From: Scylla paramamosain
Taxonomy: Eukaryota; Arthropoda; Malacostraca; Decapoda; Portunidae
Assembly: GCF_035594125.1 (NCBI RefSeq)
Contig: NC_087173.1
Location: forward strand, 2,549,486 to 2,613,485
Length of the DNA: 64,000 bases
Direction of reading: 5' to 3'
Under the pieces are notes generated by a model, which had not been told where the DNA came from, searched no databases, and was given only the letters and a program-made list of their open reading frames with translations. The position numbers and the translations under genes are program-made. Every line of letters begins with the position of its first letter. Within the stretch, counting starts at the first letter, position 1. Below are positions 54,462 through 64,000 of this stretch, one piece after another.

Positions 54462-55496
54462 GAGGAGGAGGAGGAGGAGGAGGAGGAGGAGGCGGCGAGA
54501 GTATCTTACAATTACTTCTCTATATGGACTCTATGTGCTGGATGCGAGACTCACAGTATATATTTTCCCTTCCTGCCTGGTGGAGAGACTCTCTGGACTC
54601 CTCTCCTCTCCACTCCACTCACTCCACAGTTTCCTCCACTCGTCCTTTTTACTCCTATCCACCTGTATATAAATTTCTTTTCATTCTTTTTTTTTTTTTT
54701 CTTTTACGTTATTTGTGATGGATCAAACTTGCCTTATTTTTTGTAGCTCTAACTTCTTTCTCTTTTGCTTTTTTTTTTTTTTCATATTGGTTCTCTTGTT
54801 ATATTGTTTTAGATCAGTCATCAGTCAATCAATCAATTAAATAAATTAGCCAGTTATCATTTTTCTCTTCGTCCTTTTCCTACTACTACTACTACCACTC
54901 CTACTACCACCACCACCACTACTATCTCTATCACCACCACCACCACCACCACCACTACTACAACCACACTCCCTCCTACGCCAATAACTTCCCTCCAACA
55001 TCTCAATCCACTCTAAACCCATCCTCTGTCCCCTCCATACACCACACACGGTCCTTAAAACTTCACCCCACTCGCTCCATTACAAGCCACTCTATTATTC
55101 TCCTCCTTGTCTCCCACACCTTGTAATGAATACGTCTCGGCCACACCCACAAGAGACGAGGGGAGGAGAAAGCACTGCCTCTCTCGCGTGCTTATAACCA
55201 GATTGCTACGAGGGATAAAGGGAACAATGCTGCTTGTAATGCGTGTCTTGGGAGTTATTTGATAATGTATTGGTGTTTGCTTAGTTTTCTCGTGTCTTTT
55301 TGTTTTCTCTCTGTCTCTGTCCGTGTCTCTTCGTCTCTGTCTCTCTGTGTAGGTGTTTTTTTTTCTATTTTTTTTTTTTTTTTCATACAGCAAAACTTCG
55401 CGAAATAAGGGTAGATATTAATTAATGTTTTAAATGTCACGTCCTTCCTACCTATGTTGTTTTGAGGAAATAGAATCGCACTGGTAATAATTATGT

Positions 55497-55497
<1 letters not shown>
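54462..55497. other. (GGA)n, (ACT/ACC)n and unique sequence
   Basis: GGA 54462-54492, CTACTACTACCACC-type 54880-54962, poly(T) 55365-55383. No recognisable gene. Confidence 0.5.

Positions 55498-55573
<76 letters not shown>
55498..55573. repeat. (CT)n microsatellite
   Basis: About 38 CT units. Confidence 0.97.
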
Positions 55574-55574
<1 letters not shown>

Positions 55575-55888
55575 CTCCCCATCTGTAATGAAAACGTGAC
55601 AATTTCAATTCTGTCACGCTATTAAATGTTCATTATTATTTCCCTGCACATAATTTTCTCCCCGGAATGAATTCATTTCGTAAAGCGCTTCGTTATTTGC
55701 GTTAAGGAAAATATTGCCACCGTACGTTACTTGCGTGTGACTCGTTTTCGTAGAGAGAGGGACTTGTACTGAGAGAGAGTCGTCCTTTGCAGCATGACTC
55801 AATAAGAAATAAAGGTTATTGAACTATGCGAAGTCACGAGAGATTACCACAAGCACTAATGAAGCTGTAGGAGTGGTAGTGGTGATGA

Positions 55889-55920
<32 letters not shown>

Positions 55921-55978
55921 GGAATGACACCATGAATATAAGGTAATGGTAGATGGCAACGAACAAATATACCTAAAG

Positions 55979-55980
<2 letters not shown>
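55574..55980. other. Unique intergenic with (AGT)n
   Basis: An AGT run lies at 55893-55920. No gene. Confidence 0.4.
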
Positions 55981-56045
<65 letters not shown>

Positions 56046-56096
56046 AGAAGCCGCGGATGAAGACCATGAAAGAAATATATGAGTTAAAAGATACGG

Positions 56097-56168
<72 letters not shown>
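55981..56168. repeat. (CT)n and (GT)n microsatellites
   Basis: CT 55981-56044, GT 56098-56168. Confidence 0.97.
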
Positions 56169-56169
<1 letters not shown>

Positions 56170-56453
56170 CAGAAAGACAAACATAATACACATTTAATCG
56201 TAAAATATTCATAAGCATTAATACATTTTCTTCTGACCAGGTTTGTTTACATGAGAGAAAAGCGAGTAAGATGAAGAACAGGCAGATGAAGTATTAAAAA
56301 CTCACAGGTAAAACTAATTATAAGAACACGTGAGTAAATAAAGTTTGCGCTGTGAAGGAAAGAGTAAATGTGATCAAGGAAACAAGTCCGCCAAACAGGT
56401 TAACAAATTACACCGTGGGAAAATTGCGTGGAAGTTTCGTGAAAGCTCAGAGG

Positions 56454-56487
<34 letters not shown>

Positions 56488-56518
56488 CAAGCATACACTT
56501 TGTTTTCATATCGACTAG

Positions 56519-56519
<1 letters not shown>

Positions 56520-56600
<81 letters not shown>
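56520..56600. repeat. (CT)n microsatellite
   Basis: Preceded by poly(A) and a short AT run (56455-56486). Confidence 0.97.
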
Positions 56601-56605
<5 letters not shown>

Positions 56606-57119
56606 GATATATTTGACTTTTGTTGTTATGGTCATTCCTTCTTCCTGTTCAGATTACCATAGAAATATTTGTACAGAAGCAGAGAAAACAGAGAATAACA
56701 ATTTTTCCTTCTTTTCAAGGCTACAGAATTTATATAAGTATTCAAAAAGTGTAGGTTATTATGAAAAAAATTATCCGGTAGTGGAAGGAATAATGGTACC
56801 ATAATATATCAGACTGAAGTGAAGTTTTTTTTTTTTTGATGTAAAAGTTAGGAAAACCTAAGGAAAAAATCGAGTTCATGGAAATAAAGGCCTTCAATTG
56901 TCTCCCCCATGATAGTAAGGGAGAGAATACTAAATAAGAGGAAATTTACGTTCGGGGATGCGTTGAAGTGATAGACAAAATTAATACCGGCTGTTAGAAA
57001 TATACCCGTTTCCTTTTCATCTATAACACTTTTATCGGCAGGAAATATCAGTGCAATGTAAAATTATGCCGCCATTTATTACTTCAGGGGATATTAAAAA
57101 AAAGGGTTTATTTCACATC
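56601..57119. other. AT-rich intergenic
   Basis: No gene or defined repeat. Confidence 0.4.
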
Positions 57120-58010
57120 AACGTAACAATTTCGTAACGCTTCTCTGTATCTTTCCGCTTGTCAGTCTTTTTTCCCGCCTCTTTCGAATATGTATCAGCT
57201 GTAACACACGTTTCTTTGTTCCTTTGAGTTCTACGTTCATTTTATTTTCTTGTCTCTTTCCTCCGTCTTTTATCCTTTCCTGTTGTTCTGCCTCGATATG
57301 TTTGTGACTTGCCCCGCCTTTTTCTCTGTTCTTTTTAATCCGTCGAGTTTTCCTGCGTTGCATCTTCTCCTGCATCAAATATTTCCCTTCTCTTCCTCTT
57401 CCTTCTTCTCCTCCTCCTCCTCCTCCTTCTCCTACTCTCCTTTTCCCTCCCTCCCTCTTTCTGTTTCTTGTCAAGAGTTCACTTTTCTTTTTTCCCCTTT
57501 TCAATTCCCTGTTTCCACTTCCTTCCTCCTCCCTCGCTATGCAAACACATCAGTCATTCAATTTGCTTCCTTCTCGCCTCTCCTCCTTTCCTTCTCCCTG
57601 CTTCCTCCTCTCATTTATCACACACTTGTTCCCTCACCTTGCTCTGACATTTCTTCTCAGTTTTCCCCACCAGTGAAGGAGGGAAGAGGGGGAGAGGGGA
57701 AGGGGAGAGGAAGGGAGATTAGAATAGAACAGAGGAGGGGAGCGGGGAGACGAGGAGAGGAGAGAGAGAGAGAAGAGGAGTGATGAGAGGAGAGAGAGAG
57801 AGATGTGATGGATGAAAGGAGTGGAAAGGAGAGGGCAGGAGAGGAATGGAGGGAAGAAAAGACAAAGAAAGATAAGAGAAGACAGGAAAGCTGCGTACAG
57901 GAAACGGAAAGGAGAGGAAAGAAAAGTAGAGGGGGGAGGAAGGGAACAGGAAGAGAGGAGAGGAAGGGAGAGGAAGAGAGGTTAAAAAAAATTCTTTCAT
58001 ATTAAATCGA
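57120..58010. repeat. Pyrimidine block switching to purine block at ~57.67 kb
   Basis: 57120-57665 is strongly C+T (TTCCTCCTCC types). From 57672 to about 57990 it is strongly A+G (GAGGGAAGAGGGGGAG types). No gene. Confidence 0.75.
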
Positions 58011-58761
58011 GAGGGAAAATAAATGTAGTAAGGAAACATGTGAATATAATTTGTGATTTCAATGTGGAAATTCAGACGAAAAGCAACATAAAAAAAATAA
58101 ATAAAGATGCACAAGAAAACCTTATGCAAATAGAAAAAAAAAAAGATGGAATTGAAAAAAAAGAAACGGAAAAATAAAAAAAACAAACAGAAAAAAAAGG
58201 AAATATCAAAGAACATTTCAGTATTCAAAATAAAAAAAAATGTAAATGGAAAAATAAAAATGAAAAAAAAGATAAAACGAAACATCAAAGACCATTTCAG
58301 TAATCAAAAGAAAACAAATAAAGAAAAAAAAACAATAAAAACATAACAAACCCTTAAATAACAAAGCTGGAAATGGGAAAAAGAAGCAGAAAGACAAAAA
58401 AAAAAAAAAGTTAAAAAAAAGGTAAGATCAAAGAACATTTCAGTATATCTTATAAAGCCAATTCAGGTAATGATAAACGTGAGGGAAATAATAAAGGGAG
58501 AGGGAGAATAAGAAAAAGAAGACTGAAAAAAAAAAAAAAAACACACGTACTTAGGTATAATTTTCTTGATTCTCTTGAGTTGTGCCAATGATAATAATCG
58601 TCTTCTCTCGCCTCCGAAATATTGTGACAAGACTGAAATTTATTAAGAGAAAATAAAACAGGACGGCTCCATGACGGCAAACAAGGCAGGCACGCACACA
58701 CGCACGCACGCACACACGTAAGCATGCACGCACACAGGCCCAAAAATACATTATTGTATAA

Positions 58762-58764
<3 letters not shown>
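58011..58764. other. A-rich intergenic
   Basis: AAAAATAAAAA and AACATCAAAGAACATTTCAGTA segments; the latter recurs near 58203, 58280 and 58430 (a loose ~77-150 bp repeat). CGCACGCACACA run at 58690-58735. Confidence 0.5.
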
Positions 58765-58855
<91 letters not shown>

Positions 58856-58933
58856 CATCAATGCTTACTTAAAGGGGAGGAATAAATAAAAAATAAATAA
58901 ATGTATCAATAGACTTAATTTAATTAACTACGT

Positions 58934-59024
<91 letters not shown>
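58765..59024. repeat. Inverted (CT)n / (GA)n pair
   Basis: CT 58765-58851 and GA 58936-59024, complementary arms of about 85 bp with an 84-bp spacer. Confidence 0.97.
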
Positions 59025-59026
<2 letters not shown>

Positions 59027-59536
59027 AACCAAAGACAACCAAGCAGTCAGCTAGACAGACAGGTATTAAACACAAACTGAAACACTGACAGGGAGACATA
59101 AGTACAAGAACACAAACAGATAAACAAACCAATAAAAAAAAAAAAAAACAGACAGACAGATTGACACAAAATATTCATACAGATTCAGACACGAACAGAA
59201 AGACAGACAGACCAACTTTAAAAGAAAAACGAAAATGTAGACAGAAACACACAAACAAACATGTACAAACATATAAAAAAAGAAAACAAATAGAAACTCG
59301 TACACTCACAAACAGATACACAAACACAAAACAAAACAGATAGACAGAAATAGACACACACACAGATGGACAGGTGGAGAAGCAGATGCTATTCACTTCA
59401 TAACCTTAGATGAGACTGGAATAGCAATGGAATTAAATCAAGAAAAGACTTCCAAACACGGCACACAGTACACTCCAATCAGACCATCACGCCATCAAAG
59501 GCAGAAAATAATTCCTTTGATCCTTATGGTGTACTG
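59025..59536. other. ACAGACAGA-rich intergenic
   Basis: Imperfect ACAAACAGA and GACAGACAGA tetranucleotide-like repeats. No gene. Confidence 0.5.
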
Positions 59537-60030
59537 GAGGAGGAGGAGGAGGAGGAGGAGGAGGAGGAGGAGGAGGAGGATTTTGTATGTGGTAGAAGGG
59601 AAGAAAAAAAATATTTGTTGGTGGATGAAGGAAGGAAAGGAGAGAGATTTTTGATGAAGGAAGAAAGGAGAGGAGAGAAGGAGTTCTTTGTGGAGAGAAA
59701 AAAAAAATGAAGTATTTATAGGAGCAAAGAGAGATGAGAGGAGTACTAAATTGGAGGAAAAAGAGATAAAAAAACAGAAAAAAAGAAATAAGAGGAGCAC
59801 TAAGCTGAAGGAGGAAGGATGGAAACACGATATGTAAGAGGAAGAGGAAAGTATTTCACTGTAGAAAGAAGAAAACCATAACACACACACAAAAAGAAGA
59901 AAGGAGAAGAGTATAAAAAAAGAGGAAAGTACTTTGCTGGAGGAAGAGGGAAGGAGATACGATCTGTATAAGGAAGAGGAGGAGAGTAGGGAGGAAGAGA
60001 GGGGAGTACATTGTAAGAGGCAAGTGAACA
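59537..60030. repeat. (GGA)n and purine-rich block
   Basis: GGA 59537-59580, then GGAAGGAAAGGAGAG/GAAGGAGG sequence to about 60030. The phrases GGAAGAAAGGAGAGGAGA and GGAGGAA..AGAGATA recur loosely. Confidence 0.85.
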
Positions 60031-60214
60031 CGAAAGGAGAGTGGTATGGAAGGAAGAGCAGGAGTTATCTGAAGAGGAAGTGCAAGAGTTCCTGCAGTTC
60101 CCACAGACTCCATATGGAAGTAGGTGTCATGAATCGTCAAAAATAACCATGGTGGCTCAGAAACACGTGTGCAGCCCCGTCACTCCACACTCACATAATC
60201 TGTAGTTTAACTTG

Positions 60215-61360
60215 GCCACCCCACGCAACACAACACAACACCACAACACGGGAACACAGGATTGAAGCATTGTTACCAGAGCGCTATGTCTGAGGGTCTG
60301 TTCTCAACACATCTCTCATACACACAACACGCAAATACACGAGGTTGCCATGTTTTTAATATCGCAATACAAACACTGCAACACACATGAACATCAGAGT
60401 AAAGATATCTTATTACAACACTAAGCATGAAGTTCTGTTTTCTCGACACAATGCAACACCGAGAAACACGAGGCTGATCCATTTTAACACTGCAACACAT
60501 CAACGCAACACACATGAACACCAGGCTAGATCATTGCCATTATAACACTAAGCATGATGTTCTGTTTTCGACACACACAATATACAACACACGGAAACAC
60601 GAGATTGACACTATTACCAACACTGCAACACAACCACTAGCAACAAATATGAACGTAAGACTAAAGCACCCTCAATGCAACACTTACCATGATATTGTTT
60701 TCGATACACAAACACAACGCAACACAGGAAAAAGGATTTTGACACTATTTCCAGCACATCTGCAACACAACCACTACAACACACAGGGGAACAAGAGCAG
60801 AGGACCATTATAAAACTAAGTACGTACCGCATTCTCTTTTTGACACACCAATACAGACAACACATAGGAACACGAAGCTGACATAATTTACAACACTTTC
60901 CATTTGTTAATTGCATGCCTTCCCTCCTCCCACTGCCTCACTACACAAGACTTTCTTTTTCTCACTCATATTCTACCCATCTCTCTAATGCAAGAGTTAA
61001 CCAGTATTCTCAATCATTCATTCCCTTTTCTGGTAAACTCTGGAACTCCCTGCCCGAAACTGTACTTCATCCTTCCTATGACCCGAATTCTTTCAAGATG
61101 GAGGTTTCAAGACACTTATCCTGCAATTTTTTATAATCGTTTCAGACTGTTTGGGGACTGGCACCTCTTTGGGCATTTTTTTTCTTCTAATTTTGTTGCC
61201 CTTGGCCGGCGGCACTCCTACATAAAAAGAAGAAAAACACATCTGCAACACGAGCCAACACAATCATTGTGCCACAAGACCATGAGGCTGAACCACCATC
61301 ATTACAACACTACACATGACACACTATTTCCAGCACATCCCCAGCGTGCGTTCCAGACTT
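60215..61360. repeat. Tandem array ~126-139 bp, split by a retrotransposon
   Basis: Units CACATGAACAYCAG..CATTATAACACTAAGCATGA, TGTTCTGTTTTCGACACAC, GGAACACGAGRTTGACAC, ACACTGCAACACAACC. Starts are near 60387, 60522, 60648 and 60787, with a partial unit from 60215. It is interrupted at 60897-61235 and resumes at 61236 with ACACATCTGCAACACGAGCC. Confidence 0.8.
60897..61235 (+). mobile_element. 5'-truncated non-LTR retrotransposon 3' end
   Basis: The frame ending at 61136 reads ...NARVNQYSQSFIPFSGKL, WNSLPETV and FKMEVSRHL before its stop. This is the typical C-terminus of a jockey/CR1-like LINE reverse-transcriptase polyprotein (W-N-x-L-P, then F-K-x-x-V-x-x-H-L). About 100 bp of 3' UTR with GGACTGGCACCTCTTTGGGC and CCCTTGGCCGGCGGC follows, ending in an A-rich tail (ATAAAAAGAAGAAAAA). 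The catalytic domains are absent, so it cannot move by itself. It lies inside the 60-61 kb array; AACAC on both sides is a probable short target duplication. Confidence 0.75.
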
Positions 61361-62149
61361 GAGAGTATTCAGTGTGCAACGAATAAAATAAAAAAAAAAT
61401 AGCTCGCAACTCCCTTGAATCACAATTACGTGATGCAAAATGGAAAGAAAATTGTTGAACTTATCAGATCACACGTGTCACATTTGAGAATATTCTTAAT
61501 GACAAGAAAAGACACGCTTGGTGCATTGTATTATTACATGCAATGCAATAATGCCTGTGTCCAGTCAGCGCAACGTGCGCGACTCACGTTTGGAATGTAA
61601 TGAATGTTACTAGACTTTTCTTAATATGCACTCTACGGCACCGAGTTATTTTCACTTCCTACATCACTAAATGTTATTATTTTCTTTCATTATTCTAAAA
61701 CTAAAATAAAAAAATCACCTTTTTTTTTTACGTCTTGAATTCTTTCAGAGAGAAATAAAACAATTTAAAAACTAAAGGACTCATATACCACTCGAAACTT
61801 CTCTTATAAACACAAACACACGCAACCTGGAAAATAAATAAGCATTCCACAAAGTTTCAGTTTTACATTCATTATATTTCTTGCACCTTGGTCAGTTTCT
61901 CCAGGTAAAAGCGCCGGTAAGGTCAGCGTCACGCCAGGTAGAGTGCGTGGCCCAGCAGGTGTGCAGCGTTTACCTGTGTGGTTGTGGCGGGGGAGTCATG
62001 CAAGGCTGTGATGATGGATGGGCGAGTCCTGCCGAGCGACACGCGCAGGCCATTCATTCATGTTCCTTCTTTTTATTCGTCTCAAGCTTCTGTGTACGTG
62101 ATCTTGTCCTCTTCCTCTTGTACTCATCCTCTTTCTCTTCCTCGTTTTC
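61361..62149. other. AT-rich intergenic
   Basis: No supported gene. Confidence 0.4.
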
Positions 62150-62620
62150 CTTTTGTGGTATATTTGTTTTCCTTGGCACACTTTCCTTCTCATCATCGTC
62201 CTTCTCTAATATTGTTCCTTTAAGCTTCATATTTCTCATTCTCATCTTCCTCCTCCATTTCTAGTATGGTTCCTTTAAGTAGTGTTTTCTTTTTTAACTG
62301 CACCTTTTCTGTTATTGTTCTCTCAAGCAGATTTTCCTGTTTTTTCTACTCCTTTTTCCTTCTCTTCCCTCTTTAAGCAAATTTTCTCCACTTCTAGTAT
62401 GTTTCTGAGGCAAACTTTCCTATACCTCTACTTCTCTTTCCTTCTCCTCGTCCTTAAATAAAAAATTTATCTTCCATTTCCAGTATGTCTCTCTTAGGTC
62501 GACTCTCCTCTCTCTCTCTCTCTCTGTTCATTCCCTTTCCTTCTTTAAGCAAACTCTCCCCTTACTACACATTTTCTCTCTACTCCTGTTATGGGCGTTC
62601 CCTCAGCAGGATTTCCTCTC
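62150..62620. repeat. Diverged pyrimidine-rich tandem array
   Basis: A (C)TTCTAGTATGTTYCTTTAAG, GCAAACTTTCCT.TTTCTAC and TTTTCCTTCTCTTCC order recurs at about 55-106 bp spacing (cores near 62258, 62310, 62389, 62474, 62585). No stable frame. Confidence 0.55.
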
Positions 62621-62649
62621 TCCTCCACATCCTCTTACTGCAGAGTTAG

Positions 62650-62880
62650 TGCTTCCAACAGTAATTGCCGAAAACCTATCCATTAATTGCTTTCCAAACT
62701 GGTCCTGCCGATCCCGTGTTGTTATCAGAGCCGCCCTCCCCGGCACGTGTGGAGCTGCCTGCCCTCGCCTCACGCTCACGCTTATTTCGCATTCATCCTC
62801 CAGTCGGCAGGTTTTCCTTTGCTTGCCGGACCTTATTACTGCCATTCGCCCAGTAATTAAATATCGCTCAGGCCGCAGGT
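62650..62880. other. Unique segment with AATTA sites
   Basis: Balanced sequence with CCATTAATTGC (62682) and CCCAGTAATTAAATA (62849). A CAG|GTAAAG donor-like site lies at 62875. This could be regulatory, or an exon edge; nothing decisive. Confidence 0.2.
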
Positions 62881-62914
62881 AAAGGGACGCACATTAAGAA
62901 ACGATCCTGAGTTT

Positions 62915-63215
62915 TTATTATGTTTCTTTCTGAGTATTTCTTTTTTTTTCAACATAAGCGGATGTAAATACTTGGTAATGACTCTGAATAGGTGGAGAGA
63001 TTATCCGATTTTTCTTTGCTATTATGTTTTTTCTACTCTACGAATTTTGTGGAGTATATTTTTCTTCTTTTTTAAATATAAGCGTATGTAAATACTTCAA
63101 TATTCTGAATAAGAGGAAGCAATTTCAATGGCTTTTCTTGCTTTAACGTTTCTTTGTCTAAGTATTATGCGCGCCAGATCTTATTCTATTTTCAGTATAA
63201 GGCGTAAATATTTGA
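62915..63215. repeat. Diverged tandem repeat, ~104-121 bp, three units
   Basis: TTATGTTTCTTTCTGAGTAT..TTTTTTT..ATAAGCGGATGTAAATACTT..AAT..TCTGAATA recurs with starts near 62917, 63021 and 63142. Confidence 0.7.
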
Positions 63216-63609
63216 TAATAAGCTTAAGGCTGGTGACACAGTGAATAAGCTTAGCAAATGCGCTAAATATATATACTTTAAAGATATGAGAAGATGAGAG
63301 GCTCGAGGCTACAAAACAAAATTTATGAAAGAAAATATTCCCTTAACTGATGTTCCCTTGTACGAAATCACAGTAACTGATCATTTAGCTTCTGAGACAC
63401 TTTGGTATTTCCTCGAATTAAGGGAAAACACTCTTGAATGAACCAGTGAAGGAGGTGAAGGAGTGGAGATACTGGTGGGCTCATCTGCTAGTTAGGCATA
63501 TAAAGCTGCGCCCTGTTAACAAGTAAATAAGGTAAGTTTTGAGGCACTGAATGTCATGTTAGTTGTTGGTTACTGGAGACACATAAGGATTAGAAATATA
63601 AGGTGAATA
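63216..63609. other. AT-rich intergenic
   Basis: No gene seen. Confidence 0.4.
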
Positions 63610-63940
63610 TTTTTTCCTTTTACGTAAGAGGGGCTGTGGCCAAGGGGGAAAAAACTGAAAAAAGCCCCACAGAAGGTACCAGTCCTAAAAGTGTATAATT
63701 AACAGAATAATCCAAAATTATAAAGAGAAGTGACTTAAAACCTCTCTCTTAAAACAGTTCAGATGAAAGGTAGGAGGAAATACAGATCCAGTCGGGGATT
63801 CCCAGAGTTTCAGGAATAAACGTATAAAGATTGGAAGTAAAGCGGTACAGATATAAAGTATGAGAATGAAAGGCATAGAAATAAAAGTAAATATTTGCAA
63901 AGAAGGTTGCGTCCAGAAAAGAGCTGGAGATAATCAACTT
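63610..63940 (-). mobile_element. Second non-LTR retrotransposon 3' fragment, frame-broken
   Basis: Read on the minus strand, two overlapping frames carry the same LINE C-terminus as the 61 kb element: NLYTFIPETL in one, then SPTGSVFPPTF and FKREVLSHFSL in the next. A 1-nt type shift near 63.78 kb separates them. The 3' UTR has GGACTGGTACCTTCTGTGGGG and CCCTTGGCCACAGCCCC, matching the other copy, and ends ACGTAAAAGGAAAAAA at 63610. The 5' limit is not clear. Confidence 0.65.
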
Positions 63941-64000
63941 TAAAACACTGAAGATTCAAATGCTTTTACATCCATTCAAATACAACACGGATAAAAGCTA

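Overview
The window looks like nuclear DNA of a decapod crustacean, probably a crab. The evidence is: very many long dinucleotide and trinucleotide microsatellites ((GA)n/(CT)n, (CA)n/(GT)n, (AAT)n, (GGA)n, one (GA) tract of about 570 bp); two patches of degenerate TTAGG, the arthropod telomere motif; 5'-truncated non-LTR retrotransposon tails; intergenic sequence rich in homeodomain-type sites; and no operons or ribosome binding sites. Very little of it codes for protein. Most long open frames are translations of microsatellites or antisense shadows and are left out.

Genes. (1) At 0.56-1.16 kb and 4.07-4.76 kb on the plus strand are two paralogous intronless genes for small secreted proteins. 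Each has an N-terminal signal peptide, a GFGC..LH.GN.S.C block, an LTRYE block and a C-terminal motif ending VKC.N.P..WVRK.P. The second copy carries that last motif twice. I do not recognise the family. Both copies have changes of reading frame. (2) At 26.91-28.38 kb on the minus strand is an intronless, GC-rich gene of about 490 codons. It encodes a basic N-terminal patch, five 23-residue acidic repeats (a 69-bp tandem repeat) and two vigilin-type KH RNA-binding domains. One 2-bp loss in the last 69-bp unit splits the frame. A poly(A) signal and a CCAAT box inside an inverted repeat bracket the gene. (3) A 97-codon open stretch at 40.2-40.5 kb (minus) may be a terminal exon; this is uncertain.

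Repeats. Apart from microsatellites, the window holds more than a dozen unrelated, strongly diverged tandem arrays with units of about 70-160 bp. The clearest are at 5.1, 15.1-16.8, 20.4-21.1, 23.7-24.3, 32.2-32.7, 33.9-34.5, 36.9-37.6, 60.2-61.4 and 62.9-63.2 kb. The 15.1-16.8 kb array repeats CAGGTG and TTAATTA-type motifs and lies between two segments rich in homeodomain-type sites. The 60 kb array is split by a LINE 3' fragment with a probable short target duplication; a second LINE tail lies in the opposite direction at the window's right end. Blocks of strongly purine- or pyrimidine-biased DNA alternate along the window, with sharp switches near 32.9 and 57.7 kb.

Together this suggests a gene-poor stretch containing a few small intronless genes or pseudogenes, some possible regulatory islands, and much locally generated tandem sequence. 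The frame breaks in all three gene loci could be true decay or leftover long-read assembly indels; the sequence alone cannot decide.
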